Shown here in pieces: positions 1-8,566 of a stretch of DNA of 64,000 nt. A model generated the notes under the pieces. That model was not told the DNA's origin, searched no databases, and saw only the letters and a list, made by a program, of their open reading frames with translations. A program made the position numbers and the translations under genes. The DNA is from Paenibacillus ferrarius (GTDB taxonomy: Bacteria > Bacillota > Bacilli > Paenibacillales > NBRC-103111), in assembly GCF_002027705.1 (NCBI RefSeq), contig NZ_MBTG01000029.1, positions 22,415 to 86,414 of the forward strand, written 5' to 3'. The stretch's first letter is position 1, and every line of letters begins with the position of its first letter.

Positions 1-40
1 GGCACCCACACAATTTCATTACCGAACTTTAAATTAAGAA

Positions 41-71
41 AGACGCCTGATGAGGCGTCTTTCGCTCTTTT
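41..71 (+). terminator. Rho-independent terminator of an upstream gene
   Basis: An 8-bp perfect stem (AGACGCCT / AGGCGTCT) with a 4-base loop is followed by a T-rich tail. It probably ends a gene lying left of the window. Confidence 0.8.
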
Positions 72-84
72 GATGATAAGGTGA

Positions 85-217
85 ACCGTAACGTAATTAA
101 CGGTTAAATCTTTGAACGGCGGGGCTTTGGTAATGGAGGGGCCCAAAAGGTAAAAACTCCTTATCTCCATCTTCGGATACATGCACGGAAGCGAAGGTCA
201 ACTGCCTTCGTTTTTTT
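85..217 (+). other. Hairpin-rich leader ending in a terminator
   Basis: This non-coding stretch holds several inverted repeats. AACCGT pairs with ACGGTT (about 85-106), and ATGGAG (134-139) pairs with CTCCAT (165-170). A terminator, CGAAGG / CCTTCG followed by seven T, lies at 192-217. The layout of nested stems and then a terminator, about 130 bases before a sensor-kinase gene, could be an attenuated leader or a small RNA. I could not match it to a riboswitch consensus I know, so no class is assigned. Confidence 0.4.
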
Positions 218-349
218 GTTCAGTCATCCTCTCTGGTAACATAAATCCAATGTTCTAGAACGATTTGTTGCCCGACTCTTTCCATCCCTAAGCGCCTCCG
301 TTATACTAAATTTATTAAACCTACGAGTATCAGAGAGAGGTAACTGAAC

Positions 350-2161
350 GTGAACAAAATAAACATATCGATACGTACCCAATTGATTACTCTGTTTATA
401 TTTTTCGTCTGTATCCCTTTGCTTGTATTTGGTAAATTATGGTATGACAAATCCACTTTATTCATAGAGAAATCTGCTATCAATTTCAATGAACAGATTG
501 TTAAACAAGTAAATGGACATTTGAATGATTATTTTCTTGAACTGGAGCGGACCACGTTTCCTCTGATTCTTCATCCGTTGATCCAGGAATTTATGACACT
601 TACTCCGGAACAAACGTTTGAACGATTTATGATTACAAATAAAATTCAGAATGAGCTTTTGCAGCAGATTGTTTTCGGAAGGCCGGAAATGTATTCGTTT
701 ACAATTTTCTCGAATCAAGGACTTTCGGTTTCCAGTTTGGGCTCATCCATGGTGGAGAAGCGGTATCAGGCTTATTTGGACATGCCAAGCAGCGAGAACT
801 ACTCCCTTTTAGGCATTCGTTGGGAAGGCAATACGCCGCTTTTAACGATTATCCGCAAGTTTAAGGATGCATCGACATACCAAACATCGGGCGTTTTGAT
901 TATTGACTTGAGGTTGAATGTCATATCTGAAATCGTAGATCAAATCGAGGTCGGCGATACAGGATTCTTATGGATTGCAGATGCGCAAGGACAGATGATT
1001 TATCATCCGGACAAAACGAAGATGGGGGCTAAAGCGCCTGATTGGTATTCCAAGCAAGTAAAGAATCTTGATAAAGGCGCGTTTATCCATTCCGAGCACA
1101 ATGTGAAAGATCTGCTGGTTTTTCATAAGTCATCCTATACAGATTGGATCATTGTCTCGCAGGTTCCAATTCATGAGTTAACCGCAGAGTTAATTTCTTT
1201 GCGTAATGTGACCATATGGGGAGGACTTGCTCTGGTGCTGCTAGTCATCATCATCATTGGCGGTTTCTCGCTATCGTTGACAAACGGACTTTCTAAGCTT
1301 CAGCGATTAATGCGGAGTGCGGAAAACGGCAACTTTTTTATAACGGCACCTGAACATCATGGGAATGAAGTGGGAAGCCTCTACCGGGGATTCAACAAAA
1401 TGGTCCGCGAACTGCGCAGATTAATCGATGAAGTGCATACGTCTCAATTAAGGGAGAAAGAGCTCGTTATCAAACAGAGAGAATCCATGTTGAAAGCGCT
1501 CCAATCGCAGATTAATCCCCATTTCCTATATAATACACTCGAAATGATCAATTCATACGCTATCGTAGAAGGTGTTGCTCCTATCAGCCGAATGTCTATT
1601 GCGCTTGCAGATTTGTTTCGGTATAGCATTAATGATTCGATGAAAATCGTTTATTTGCAGGATGAATTAGAGCATGTTCGCACGTATTTAGAAATTCAAA
1701 AAGAACGATTTCCGTATTTGGATATTGATTTCGATGTCGATAAGCGTATGATAACGCATGCCAAAGCGGTAAGGTTAACGATTCAACCGTTGGTGGAGAA
1801 CAGCTTCCGGCATGGCTATGAGAAGCATCGGATGAAGCCGGTTTATATCGGGATCACGTGTGAACGAAATGAGAACGGTTACCTTTTGCGGATTATTGAC
1901 AAGGGGCGAGGAATGAAGCGGGAAACGATGGATGCGTATAACGATTCTTTTATGAATGACACGAACACGTCATCTGGAGAAGCAGGTATGGACGAAGCCT
2001 TAACAAGCATAGGGCTCTGGAACGTGCATCAGCGGGTTCGCTTGTTGTTCGGTCCTCCATACGGTCTGCAAATTATACAATCAAATGAGCAGGGGACTGT
2101 CATTCAAATGATGCTGCCGGGCGTTTCGGAGGAATCATCCAAGAGGGGAGAGGATCTGTAA
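350..2161 (+). CDS. YesM-type sensor histidine kinase
   Basis: Membrane sensor kinase of 603 residues. A first membrane helix (about 10-30) is followed by an extracytoplasmic sensing region of about 250 residues (Cache-like by size and position), a second helix (about 290-312) and a HAMP linker. The His_kinase (PF06580-type) domain carries the motif NPHFLYNTL with phospho-acceptor His391. The ATPase domain shows Asn484 in LVENSFRHG and a C-terminal SIGLWNVHQR glycine box. Start is GTG behind GAGAGGTAA. The stop overlaps the ATG of the following regulator by one base (TAATG), so the two are translationally coupled. By family precedent it senses a sugar or oligosaccharide outside the cell. The ligand cannot be read from sequence, but the adjacent importer suggests a carbohydrate. 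Confidence 0.93.
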   Translation: MNKINISIRTQLITLFIFFVCIPLLVFGKLWYDKSTLFIEKSAINFNEQIVKQVNGHLNDYFLELERTTFPLILHPLIQEFMTLTPEQTFERFMITNKIQNELLQQIVFGRPEMYSFTIFSNQGLSVSSLGSSMVEKRYQAYLDMPSSENYSLLGIRWEGNTPLLTIIRKFKDASTYQTSGVLIIDLRLNVISEIVDQIEVGDTGFLWIADAQGQMIYHPDKTKMGAKAPDWYSKQVKNLDKGAFIHSEHNVKDLLVFHKSSYTDWIIVSQVPIHELTAELISLRNVTIWGGLALVLLVIIIIGGFSLSLTNGLSKLQRLMRSAENGNFFITAPEHHGNEVGSLYRGFNKMVRELRRLIDEVHTSQLREKELVIKQRESMLKALQSQINPHFLYNTLEMINSYAIVEGVAPISRMSIALADLFRYSINDSMKIVYLQDELEHVRTYLEIQKERFPYLDIDFDVDKRMITHAKAVRLTIQPLVENSFRHGYEKHRMKPVYIGITCERNENGYLLRIIDKGRGMKRETMDAYNDSFMNDTNTSSGEAGMDEALTSIGLWNVHQRVRLLFGPPYGLQIIQSNEQGTVIQMMLPGVSEESSKRGEDL

Positions 2162-3225
2162 TGTATAAAGTACTTATTGTCGATGACGAGCACATGATCA
2201 AAAGAAGCCTGTACAAAATGGTCTCAGAAAGCGAGCACGGTTTTACCGTAGTTGGCGAGGCGGAAGACGGGCAGGAGGCATTGGAACTTATTAGCCAAAC
2301 GCAGCCGGATCTAGTCATTACGGATATTAGCATGCCGACTATGGATGGGCTTGAGCTCATCAAGGAATGCAGAAATCGCCAATTGGCATGCGAGATTGTG
2401 ATTCTTTCCGGTTATGGGGAGTTTGAATATGCCCGGCAAGCGCTTCATTCGGATGTTGGAGAGTATTTGCTAAAGCCTATCCGGCCGGATGTACTGGATA
2501 ACGTCCTGAGAACGGTGCGTGAAAAGCTCGACTTGAAACAAAAAGCGCTGCTGGAAAGAAGCAATTGGATTTGGTCTTGCAAAACAATGGGTATCCGCAT
2601 AGCAAGCTTGATGTGGGATTTGGATGAAAAAGAAATTCAACAGGAACTGATCAGCGTTCATCGTACATATAAGGAACAGTCGGGAGATACCACTTTGTTC
2701 AAGCATCTTTGTTATGAATTGCTGACGTTTATCGAGAAAGAATTAGAGCAACGCACGGGGAGCGGAGGAATGATTAATCAGACCGAATCTGCCAGATTTT
2801 ACGCGGTGATGGATGCGGCTGAAGCATGTCGTTTGTTAGAAGTAAGCATTATGGAACATGTGAAGGCTATCCAAAGCAAGCGAAAGCATGGCGCCTCACA
2901 AGGCATCAAAACGGCCGTTGCCTTTATTGAGCAGAATTACATGGAAGAGGATTTATCCTTGCAAGTAGTTGCAGAACGGATGCATATCTCTTTATCCTAT
3001 GCTAGCCAGTCTTTCAAAGAGACAATGGGCGTCGGTTTTACGCAATATTTGACCGGTCTTCGTATGGAGAAAGCGAAGGAAGTGCTTCTTCAGGACCCGA
3101 ACTGCAAAACGTACGAAGTGGCGACTGCGGTAGGATATAGCGATTATCCGCATTTTACGAAAACCTTTAAAAAGCATTTCGGCTATTCACCGAGGGAGTA
3201 TAGAAAGAGAATAGGACTCGACTAG
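2161..3225 (+). CDS. YesN-type response regulator, AraC DNA-binding domain
   Basis: Cytoplasmic regulator of 354 residues, partner of the preceding kinase. The N-terminal receiver domain (1-125) has the acidic pair DDE at 8-10 and phospho-acceptor Asp55 (TDISMP), with the conserved Lys in LLKPIRP. A middle linker region follows. The C-terminal AraC/XylS domain (about 250-350) shows the two helix-turn-helix units, ending in the typical YPHFTKTFKKHFGYSPREYR-like signature. Such regulators usually activate the sugar importer beside them, here starting at 3383. A strong terminator follows the gene, so the importer has its own promoter. Confidence 0.93.
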   Translation: MYKVLIVDDEHMIKRSLYKMVSESEHGFTVVGEAEDGQEALELISQTQPDLVITDISMPTMDGLELIKECRNRQLACEIVILSGYGEFEYARQALHSDVGEYLLKPIRPDVLDNVLRTVREKLDLKQKALLERSNWIWSCKTMGIRIASLMWDLDEKEIQQELISVHRTYKEQSGDTTLFKHLCYELLTFIEKELEQRTGSGGMINQTESARFYAVMDAAEACRLLEVSIMEHVKAIQSKRKHGASQGIKTAVAFIEQNYMEEDLSLQVVAERMHISLSYASQSFKETMGVGFTQYLTGLRMEKAKEVLLQDPNCKTYEVATAVGYSDYPHFTKTFKKHFGYSPREYRKRIGLD

Positions 3226-3259
3226 GACCTTGAGAACCTGCAAGGTCTTTTCTTTTTTT
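3226..3259 (+). terminator. Terminator after the two-component genes
   Basis: Perfect 7-bp stem GACCTTG / CAAGGTC with an 8-base loop, followed by TTTTCTTTTTTT. It separates the sensor/regulator unit from the importer unit. Confidence 0.9.
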
Positions 3260-3332
3260 AAAATGCCCTATATTTTAAAAAGTCACAGAAAAAAGCACAA
3301 ATTTATTAAATAAATAACATGTACGTTGCGAA

Positions 3333-3346
3333 TGAAAGCGATTACG
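3333..3346 (+). promoter_or_regulatory. cre-like site (CcpA operator)
   Basis: TGAAAGCGATTACG fits the catabolite-responsive element consensus TGWNANCGNTNWCA at all fixed positions except the last base. It lies about 40 bases before the first permease start, a place where CcpA binding would repress the importer when preferred sugars are present. The match is by eye only. Confidence 0.5.
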
Positions 3347-3382
3347 ATTAGGGTATCAAAAGTTAAGACATGGAGGAGTCAT

Positions 3383-4345
3383 ATGGCCGAGATCAATCTA
3401 GCGGAAATGGACAGCGCAAGTTATCGAGTCCCCATTGTCCCGCACAGCAAGAAGAGGTACCTGCTCAAGAATTGGCAAATCTATTCCATGATTTTGCCTG
3501 GAATCTTGTTCTTTATCATCTTTCGATATATCCCTCTAGCTGGAAGCATCATTGCGTTTCAAGATTACAATGTATTTTCGGGGCTCTGGGGCAGCAAGTT
3601 TGTCGGGTTCAAGCATTTTGAGGCGTTGTTTACGTATCCGGAATTTTTTAGTATTTTACGCAACACGATACTGATTAGTTTATATCAACTCATTTTCGGA
3701 TTTCCCGCGCCTATTATTTTGGCGCTGCTTTTAAATGAAGTACGCAAGATGATGTTTAAGCGGGTCGTTCAGACAGTCATTTATTTGCCTCATTTTCTTT
3801 CATGGGTCATCGTCGGTGGCCTCGTAATTAACTTTTTGTCTCCCAACTATGGCATTATTAATCAACTGCTCGGTGATTTTGGCATTGAGAAAATATTTTT
3901 CATGCAAGAGCCGGGATATTTTCGAAGCATTGTCGTCATTTCGGGGATATGGAAGGAAGTCGGTTGGAGCACGATCATTTATTTGGCGGCTGTTGCAGGT
4001 ATCAATTCAGAGCTTTATGAAGCTGCGGATATGGATGGAGCCAGTAAATTCCGGCAAGTATTCAGTGTTACTTTACCGGCGTTGATGCCAACGATTATGG
4101 TTCTGCTTCTGCTTCGAATCGGTCATATTCTAGATTTGGGTTTTGAACAAATTTATATTCTGCTTAATCCGCTAGTCAAAGACACAGGGAATATTATCGA
4201 CACTTACATCTATGAAGTGGGTTTGCTAGGTTCGCAATTTAGCTACACTACCGCAATCGGTATTTTCAAGTCTGCCATTGGTCTGATTCTAATAGTAGGC
4301 GCTAATCAACTTAGCAAGAAATTAACCGGCAATTCATTATTCTGA
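3383..4345 (+). CDS. Sugar ABC transporter permease, LplB/YtcP-type partner 1
   Basis: Integral membrane subunit of about 320 residues of a carbohydrate importer (binding-protein-dependent transport family). About six membrane helices are visible. The EAA loop ELYEAADMDGASKFRQVF, which docks onto the ATPase, sits in the C-terminal half. I place the start at ATG 3383 behind TGGAGGAG. The frame is open further upstream, but there is no ribosome site there. It is followed after 18 bases by the second permease. No ATPase gene lies in the operon, which is usual for this family because a shared MsmX-type ATPase often serves. Confidence 0.9.
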   Translation: MAEINLAEMDSASYRVPIVPHSKKRYLLKNWQIYSMILPGILFFIIFRYIPLAGSIIAFQDYNVFSGLWGSKFVGFKHFEALFTYPEFFSILRNTILISLYQLIFGFPAPIILALLLNEVRKMMFKRVVQTVIYLPHFLSWVIVGGLVINFLSPNYGIINQLLGDFGIEKIFFMQEPGYFRSIVVISGIWKEVGWSTIIYLAAVAGINSELYEAADMDGASKFRQVFSVTLPALMPTIMVLLLLRIGHILDLGFEQIYILLNPLVKDTGNIIDTYIYEVGLLGSQFSYTTAIGIFKSAIGLILIVGANQLSKKLTGNSLF

Positions 4346-4363
4346 GGAAGGGGGATTCGTTTC

Positions 4364-5233
4364 ATGATTGGAATGGGAACTGCAAGAAAGTGGTTTGTTT
4401 CAATAAATTATATCGTTTTAGTGCTTACCGGCCTCGTGATGATGCTGCCGTTTGTCAATATATTGGCGGGTTCTTTTAGCGGTGGAAAAGCGATTTTACA
4501 AGGAAGCGTAACGATATTTCCGGTAGATTTTACTTTGGCCAACTATGCCTCCGTGCTGAATAATATCGCCATTTGGAAGTCTTTCGGAATAACGGTCTAT
4601 GTGACTGTTTTGGGAACGACGCTCAATCTTCTATTTACTTCTACGATGGCTTACGGACTTGCTAAAAAGGAATTGAAAGGGCGTTCGTTCTTCATTCTTC
4701 TTGTACTTTTTAGCATGATATTCACGGCACCCATCATTCCTTCGTATTTGCTCGTGAAGTCATTCGGCATGTTGAATACGTTATGGGCATTAATGATTCC
4801 GGGCTTAATTGGCGCATTTAACCTGATTATCATGATTTCGTTTTTCCAATCCATCCCGGAAGGGCTGACGGAAGCTGCCAAAATAGATGGCTGCAACGAG
4901 TACCGCACATATTGGAGCATTGTCCTGCCGTTATCCTTGCCATCCTTGACCACGATTGGGTTGTTTTATGCAGTCGGTCATTGGAACGGGTATTTCTCAG
5001 CAGTCATGTATTTAAGAGATCCGGGGCTGTACCCGCTGCAGGTCAAGCTGCGACAGCTCATTGTCGATAACGATGCAGCCAATGTCATGCAAAGTGTACA
5101 GATGACACTACAGTCTGCGGAAGGTATCAAAATGGCGACAATCATCGTAGCCACTGTACCCGTGTTGTTAATTTACCCGATGATTCAGAAGCATTTTACG
5201 AAAGGAGCAATGCTCGGATCGCTTAAAGGGTAG
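4364..5233 (+). CDS. Sugar ABC transporter permease, YtcP-type
   Basis: Second membrane subunit (289 residues) of the same importer. The N-terminal helix (about 15-35) is followed by five more. The EAA loop GLTEAAKIDGCNEYRTYW is clear and is followed by the PLSLPSL stretch typical of the family. The ribosome site GAGGAAGGGGG precedes the ATG. The gene sits between permease 1 and the lipoprotein and is surely co-transcribed with them. Substrate unknown; YtcP/LplC relatives carry oligosaccharides. Confidence 0.9.
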   Translation: MIGMGTARKWFVSINYIVLVLTGLVMMLPFVNILAGSFSGGKAILQGSVTIFPVDFTLANYASVLNNIAIWKSFGITVYVTVLGTTLNLLFTSTMAYGLAKKELKGRSFFILLVLFSMIFTAPIIPSYLLVKSFGMLNTLWALMIPGLIGAFNLIIMISFFQSIPEGLTEAAKIDGCNEYRTYWSIVLPLSLPSLTTIGLFYAVGHWNGYFSAVMYLRDPGLYPLQVKLRQLIVDNDAANVMQSVQMTLQSAEGIKMATIIVATVPVLLIYPMIQKHFTKGAMLGSLKG

Positions 5234-5280
5234 TTCTCATATGCCACCAATTACTATAAAAAAGGGAGTGCGTTAAGCTT

Positions 5281-6831
5281 ATGAAGAAAAAGAATCTGCT
5301 ATCAGGGCTTTGTTTAGTCCTCGCGGTTGGAACGGTCGTTGGCTGTTCTAAGAAAGTGGAATCCGGTAACAGCGGTGTAACTGCACAGTCTGCAAAGCCT
5401 CCGGTCGTCAAAGTTACTTTGGGAACGAGGGGTCTGCCCTATGTGGAAGGATCGCCCAATATTAACGAAGATAAGTTTGTGAAGAAGCTTCGGGAGCTGT
5501 CCAAGACAGATGTGAAATTCGAACTTATTCCTCACCAGGAATTCAATAAGAAACTCACTTTGCTTTTAGCTGCAGGCGACCTTCCAGACCTTCTTCAAAT
5601 TAATGGCGTTAACTCACCCGAGGTGGCTCCAGCTGTTAACAATGGCGCATTTTACGAATTGAACGACTTGATTGAGAAATACGGCCCTAATTTGAAAAAG
5701 AATATTTCACAAACGACGTGGGATTCACCTATGGTTAGTAATAACGGAAAGATCTATGCCATTCCACTCGAGAACTATATTCGGAATACACAGGTCGTTT
5801 ATGTGCGAAATGATTGGCTTCAAAAGCTGAACTTGAAAGTGCCGAAAACCATCGACGAATATGTAGAGATGTTGAAAGCGTTTAAAGAGAAAGATCCGAA
5901 CGGAAACGGAAAAGCGGATGAGATTCCATTCTCAGGTCGACAAAATTTCGCTTTCAGCGAGGTGTTCTTCGCAGCCTATGATGCGATTCCGGGAGGATGG
6001 AAATATGAAAACAACCAGTTAATCCCGAACTTTATTCGACCACAAATGAAGCAAGCCCTGGAGCTGCACCGTAAGTTATACCAAGAACAACTGATGGATA
6101 ACGAAATTTTCGTTCAGCAAGGGAAGGATTGGGACGCTAAAATTAAAGGAGCTGCTAGGGTAGGCATGTTTGTGCATGATCCAGGGTATCCGGATAAATG
6201 GCGCTCGGAAGTCAAGCAGGGTGACTCTAAAGCCGATGTCATTAATATTCCTGCTCCCACAGGTCCAGATGGCAAAGGGGGTCTGATGATCGGTTCCCCT
6301 GTCAATATGGCATGGTCGATCCCGAAATCGAATAAAAACCCGGAAAATGCCATTAAGTTCTTAAACTGGTTTTATTCGGACGAAGCTCAGAAATTCCTTG
6401 ATTACGGCTTAGAAGGCGAAGATTATACGCTGGATAATGGGAAAGTGAATTATAAATATCCGACAAATCCGGATGAGATCAACAGAGAAAATATGCATCT
6501 TATGTTCCTGCGCTTGGTAGGGCCTTCCTATTTGGCTAATGAATCTTTTATGAAGGGGCGTAAGGACGGGGATATTATCGCAAACGCGATTCAAATCGCT
6601 AAAAGCGAAGGTCGTCAAGACGATGGCGTGGATATGCCGATACCGCCTACCTTACAGTCGAAGCCAGAGCTTGGCAAAAACGGTTTGTGGATGGAGACAG
6701 CTGCCAAAATCATGACCGGCAAAGACCCGATCGACAGCTTTGATAAGTTCGTAGAGGACTGGAAGAAGCGTGGCGGGGATCAAATCATTAAAGAAGCAAC
6801 GGAATGGTACAACGCTAAAAATAAAAAGTAA
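5281..6831 (+). CDS. Extracellular sugar-binding lipoprotein of the importer
   Basis: Solute-binding protein of 516 residues. The signal peptide ends in a lipobox (VVGC), giving a lipid-modified Cys22 that anchors it outside the membrane. The body is of the large family-1 binding protein type (LplA/YtcQ-like), with the DLPDLLQINGV segment early and a calcium-loop-like DPNGNGKADEIPF motif at about residues 206-218. The length is usual for this subgroup. It delivers the sugar to the two permeases upstream. A GGGAGTG ribosome site lies 10 bases before the ATG. Confidence 0.92.
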   Translation: MKKKNLLSGLCLVLAVGTVVGCSKKVESGNSGVTAQSAKPPVVKVTLGTRGLPYVEGSPNINEDKFVKKLRELSKTDVKFELIPHQEFNKKLTLLLAAGDLPDLLQINGVNSPEVAPAVNNGAFYELNDLIEKYGPNLKKNISQTTWDSPMVSNNGKIYAIPLENYIRNTQVVYVRNDWLQKLNLKVPKTIDEYVEMLKAFKEKDPNGNGKADEIPFSGRQNFAFSEVFFAAYDAIPGGWKYENNQLIPNFIRPQMKQALELHRKLYQEQLMDNEIFVQQGKDWDAKIKGAARVGMFVHDPGYPDKWRSEVKQGDSKADVINIPAPTGPDGKGGLMIGSPVNMAWSIPKSNKNPENAIKFLNWFYSDEAQKFLDYGLEGEDYTLDNGKVNYKYPTNPDEINRENMHLMFLRLVGPSYLANESFMKGRKDGDIIANAIQIAKSEGRQDDGVDMPIPPTLQSKPELGKNGLWMETAAKIMTGKDPIDSFDKFVEDWKKRGGDQIIKEATEWYNAKNKK

Positions 6832-6835
6832 GATG

Positions 6836-6874
6836 ATCGCTCCCTCCTTTCCTTAGATGGAGGGAGCATCTTTA
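6836..6874 (+). terminator. Hairpin between binding protein and dehydrogenase genes
   Basis: Perfect 9-bp stem GCTCCCTCC / GGAGGGAGC with a short, mixed T tail. It is likely a partial terminator or an mRNA-end stabiliser that lowers expression of the next gene relative to the binding protein. Confidence 0.65.
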
Positions 6875-6894
6875 ATTAGCAGGAGGTAATCACT

Positions 6895-8208
6895 TTGAAT
6901 CATACCAATCAGCTCAATGAGAATTTCACAAACGGCCAGCCTATAACGGCGATAATCGTAGGTGCTGGACATCGTAGTCTGCTCTATGCTTCTTATGCTT
7001 CTCAATATCCAGATCAGCTGCGTATCGTTGGTATCGTTGAACCTGACCCTGTTCGCAGACAACTGACTGCAGATAAATTCGGCCTTACGTCCGAATGCTG
7101 CTTTGAATCGGTGGAGCAACTGGTTGCTGGGCCTCGTATTTCGGAAGCGGCGATCAACGGAACAATGGACCATCTTCATATCCAAACGACGATTCCGCTG
7201 CTTGAGGCCGGCTATCATGTGCTATTGGAGAAACCAATAGGAACGACCGAAGAAGAGATTTATGTGCTGCATCAAAAAGCGAAAGAACATAACCGCATTG
7301 TGATGATCTGTCATGTATTGCGGTACGCCCCATTCTATGCGGAAATTCGCAAAAGAATTGAAGCGGGTGACATCGGAGAAGTCGTCAATATCCAAACGGC
7401 GGAACATGTTAGTTATCATCATATGGCGGCCTCCTTTATTAGAGGGAAGTGGAACTCCAAAGAAACATGCAAATCGTCTATGCTTATGGCGAAATGCTGC
7501 CATGACTTAGATATTATTAGTTGGATGACGGGCGAGATAAGACCGACCAGAGTAAGCAGCTTCGGAGGTCTTATGCATTTTAAAGCTGAACATGCACCGG
7601 AAGGTTCGGGAACACGCTGCCTGGTCGACTGCAAAATCGAAGAAAGCTGTCCGTATTCGGCCAAAAAGCATTACATTGAACAAGGGCGCTGGGGCTTCTA
7701 TGTATGGGAAAACGACTACTTCGGGATAGCGCCGACGGATGAGGAAAAGCTGGATATCCTGCGCACCAGCAGTCCGTATGGCCGATGCGTATGGCATTGC
7801 GACAACGACGTCGTCGATCGCCAATCCGTTATCGTGAAATTCGAGAATGGCTCAACGGCTACGCACAATATGATCGGGGGGGCTTCCAAACCATGCAGAA
7901 CGCTATTCATCGTCGGGACGAAGGGAGAAATTCAGGGAACTTTGGAAGATGGTTCATTTGTAGTCAGGCACCCTGATGCCCGTGCTGGGCATGAATTCAC
8001 AGAGGAGCGCGTAACCGTAAATGTAACCAACGACAGTCACGGCGGGGGAGATTTACTGCTTGTGAATGATTTCGTGCGTGTGCTGCGAGGGGAAAATCCT
8101 TCGATATCAAGCACTTCTTTAGAGAAATCCGTATATGGGCATTTAATCGGATTTTCTGCAGAATGTTCCCGTTTGGAAAACAGAATTGTGGAAATTAGGG
8201 CCTTGTAA
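6895..8208 (+). CDS. Gfo/Idh/MocA-family NAD(P)-dependent sugar oxidoreductase
   Basis: Cytoplasmic oxidoreductase of 437 residues. The N-terminal Rossmann fold has the motif VGAGHRS (about 23-29). The family's catalytic Lys lies in EKPIG (Lys113), and the C-terminal half is the usual substrate-binding alpha/beta domain. Start is TTG, fixed by AGGAGG eight bases before. Its place behind an importer suggests it acts on the imported sugar or a derivative; the substrate is not evident. Several extra cysteines around residues 240-260 (CLVDCKIEESC) are seen in a subset of this family. Confidence 0.9.
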   Translation: MNHTNQLNENFTNGQPITAIIVGAGHRSLLYASYASQYPDQLRIVGIVEPDPVRRQLTADKFGLTSECCFESVEQLVAGPRISEAAINGTMDHLHIQTTIPLLEAGYHVLLEKPIGTTEEEIYVLHQKAKEHNRIVMICHVLRYAPFYAEIRKRIEAGDIGEVVNIQTAEHVSYHHMAASFIRGKWNSKETCKSSMLMAKCCHDLDIISWMTGEIRPTRVSSFGGLMHFKAEHAPEGSGTRCLVDCKIEESCPYSAKKHYIEQGRWGFYVWENDYFGIAPTDEEKLDILRTSSPYGRCVWHCDNDVVDRQSVIVKFENGSTATHNMIGGASKPCRTLFIVGTKGEIQGTLEDGSFVVRHPDARAGHEFTEERVTVNVTNDSHGGGDLLLVNDFVRVLRGENPSISSTSLEKSVYGHLIGFSAECSRLENRIVEIRAL

Positions 8209-8373
8209 TTACGAAGCTGATCTCTGTCATCAGCCAGTTGGTAAGTTGTCCACCATGTGGGGGGACGGAACACATTATCATTCCAAAGATGGCTATATAG
8301 ATACTAAATGGGAATGTTTGTTCGATAAATGCAATCTAATTGGAATCTTAAGGTAACCCCCTATTTTATTTAC

Positions 8374-8404
8374 AATCCCCCCCGAAACGGGGGATTTCTT
8401 TTAT
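8374..8404 (+). terminator. Terminator after the dehydrogenase gene
   Basis: GC-rich stem ATCCCCC / GGGGGAT around a CGAAAC loop followed by TTCTTTTA. It closes the importer and dehydrogenase unit. Confidence 0.85.
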
Positions 8405-8465
8405 GGTGAAATAGTCCTATACTAGTCCGAGTTGTAGTCAAAAACCGACAGGAGAAATAGAAATT

Positions 8466-8500
8466 CCGCAAAACTCCACGTCTGTTGTAAAGTTTTGCGG
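8466..8500 (+). promoter_or_regulatory. Perfect 10-bp inverted repeat upstream of an S-layer-type gene
   Basis: CCGCAAAACT and AGTTTTGCGG face each other over a 15-base spacer, 66 bases before the start of the large SLH gene. There is no T run after it, so it is not a normal terminator. It may be a 5' mRNA stabilising hairpin, common before highly expressed surface-protein genes, or an operator. Confidence 0.45.
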
Positions 8501-8566
8501 ACCATGGAGGAAGATGAATGCAGCAGTAGGGGGGAACAAAGCTATTCATTTTAAAGGAGGATTTCT

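Noticed and set aside
80..217. Named riboswitch class
   Set aside because: Checked by eye against remembered TPP, SAM, FMN, cobalamin, ZTP, fluoride, purine and T-box motifs; none fits, so no class is claimed.
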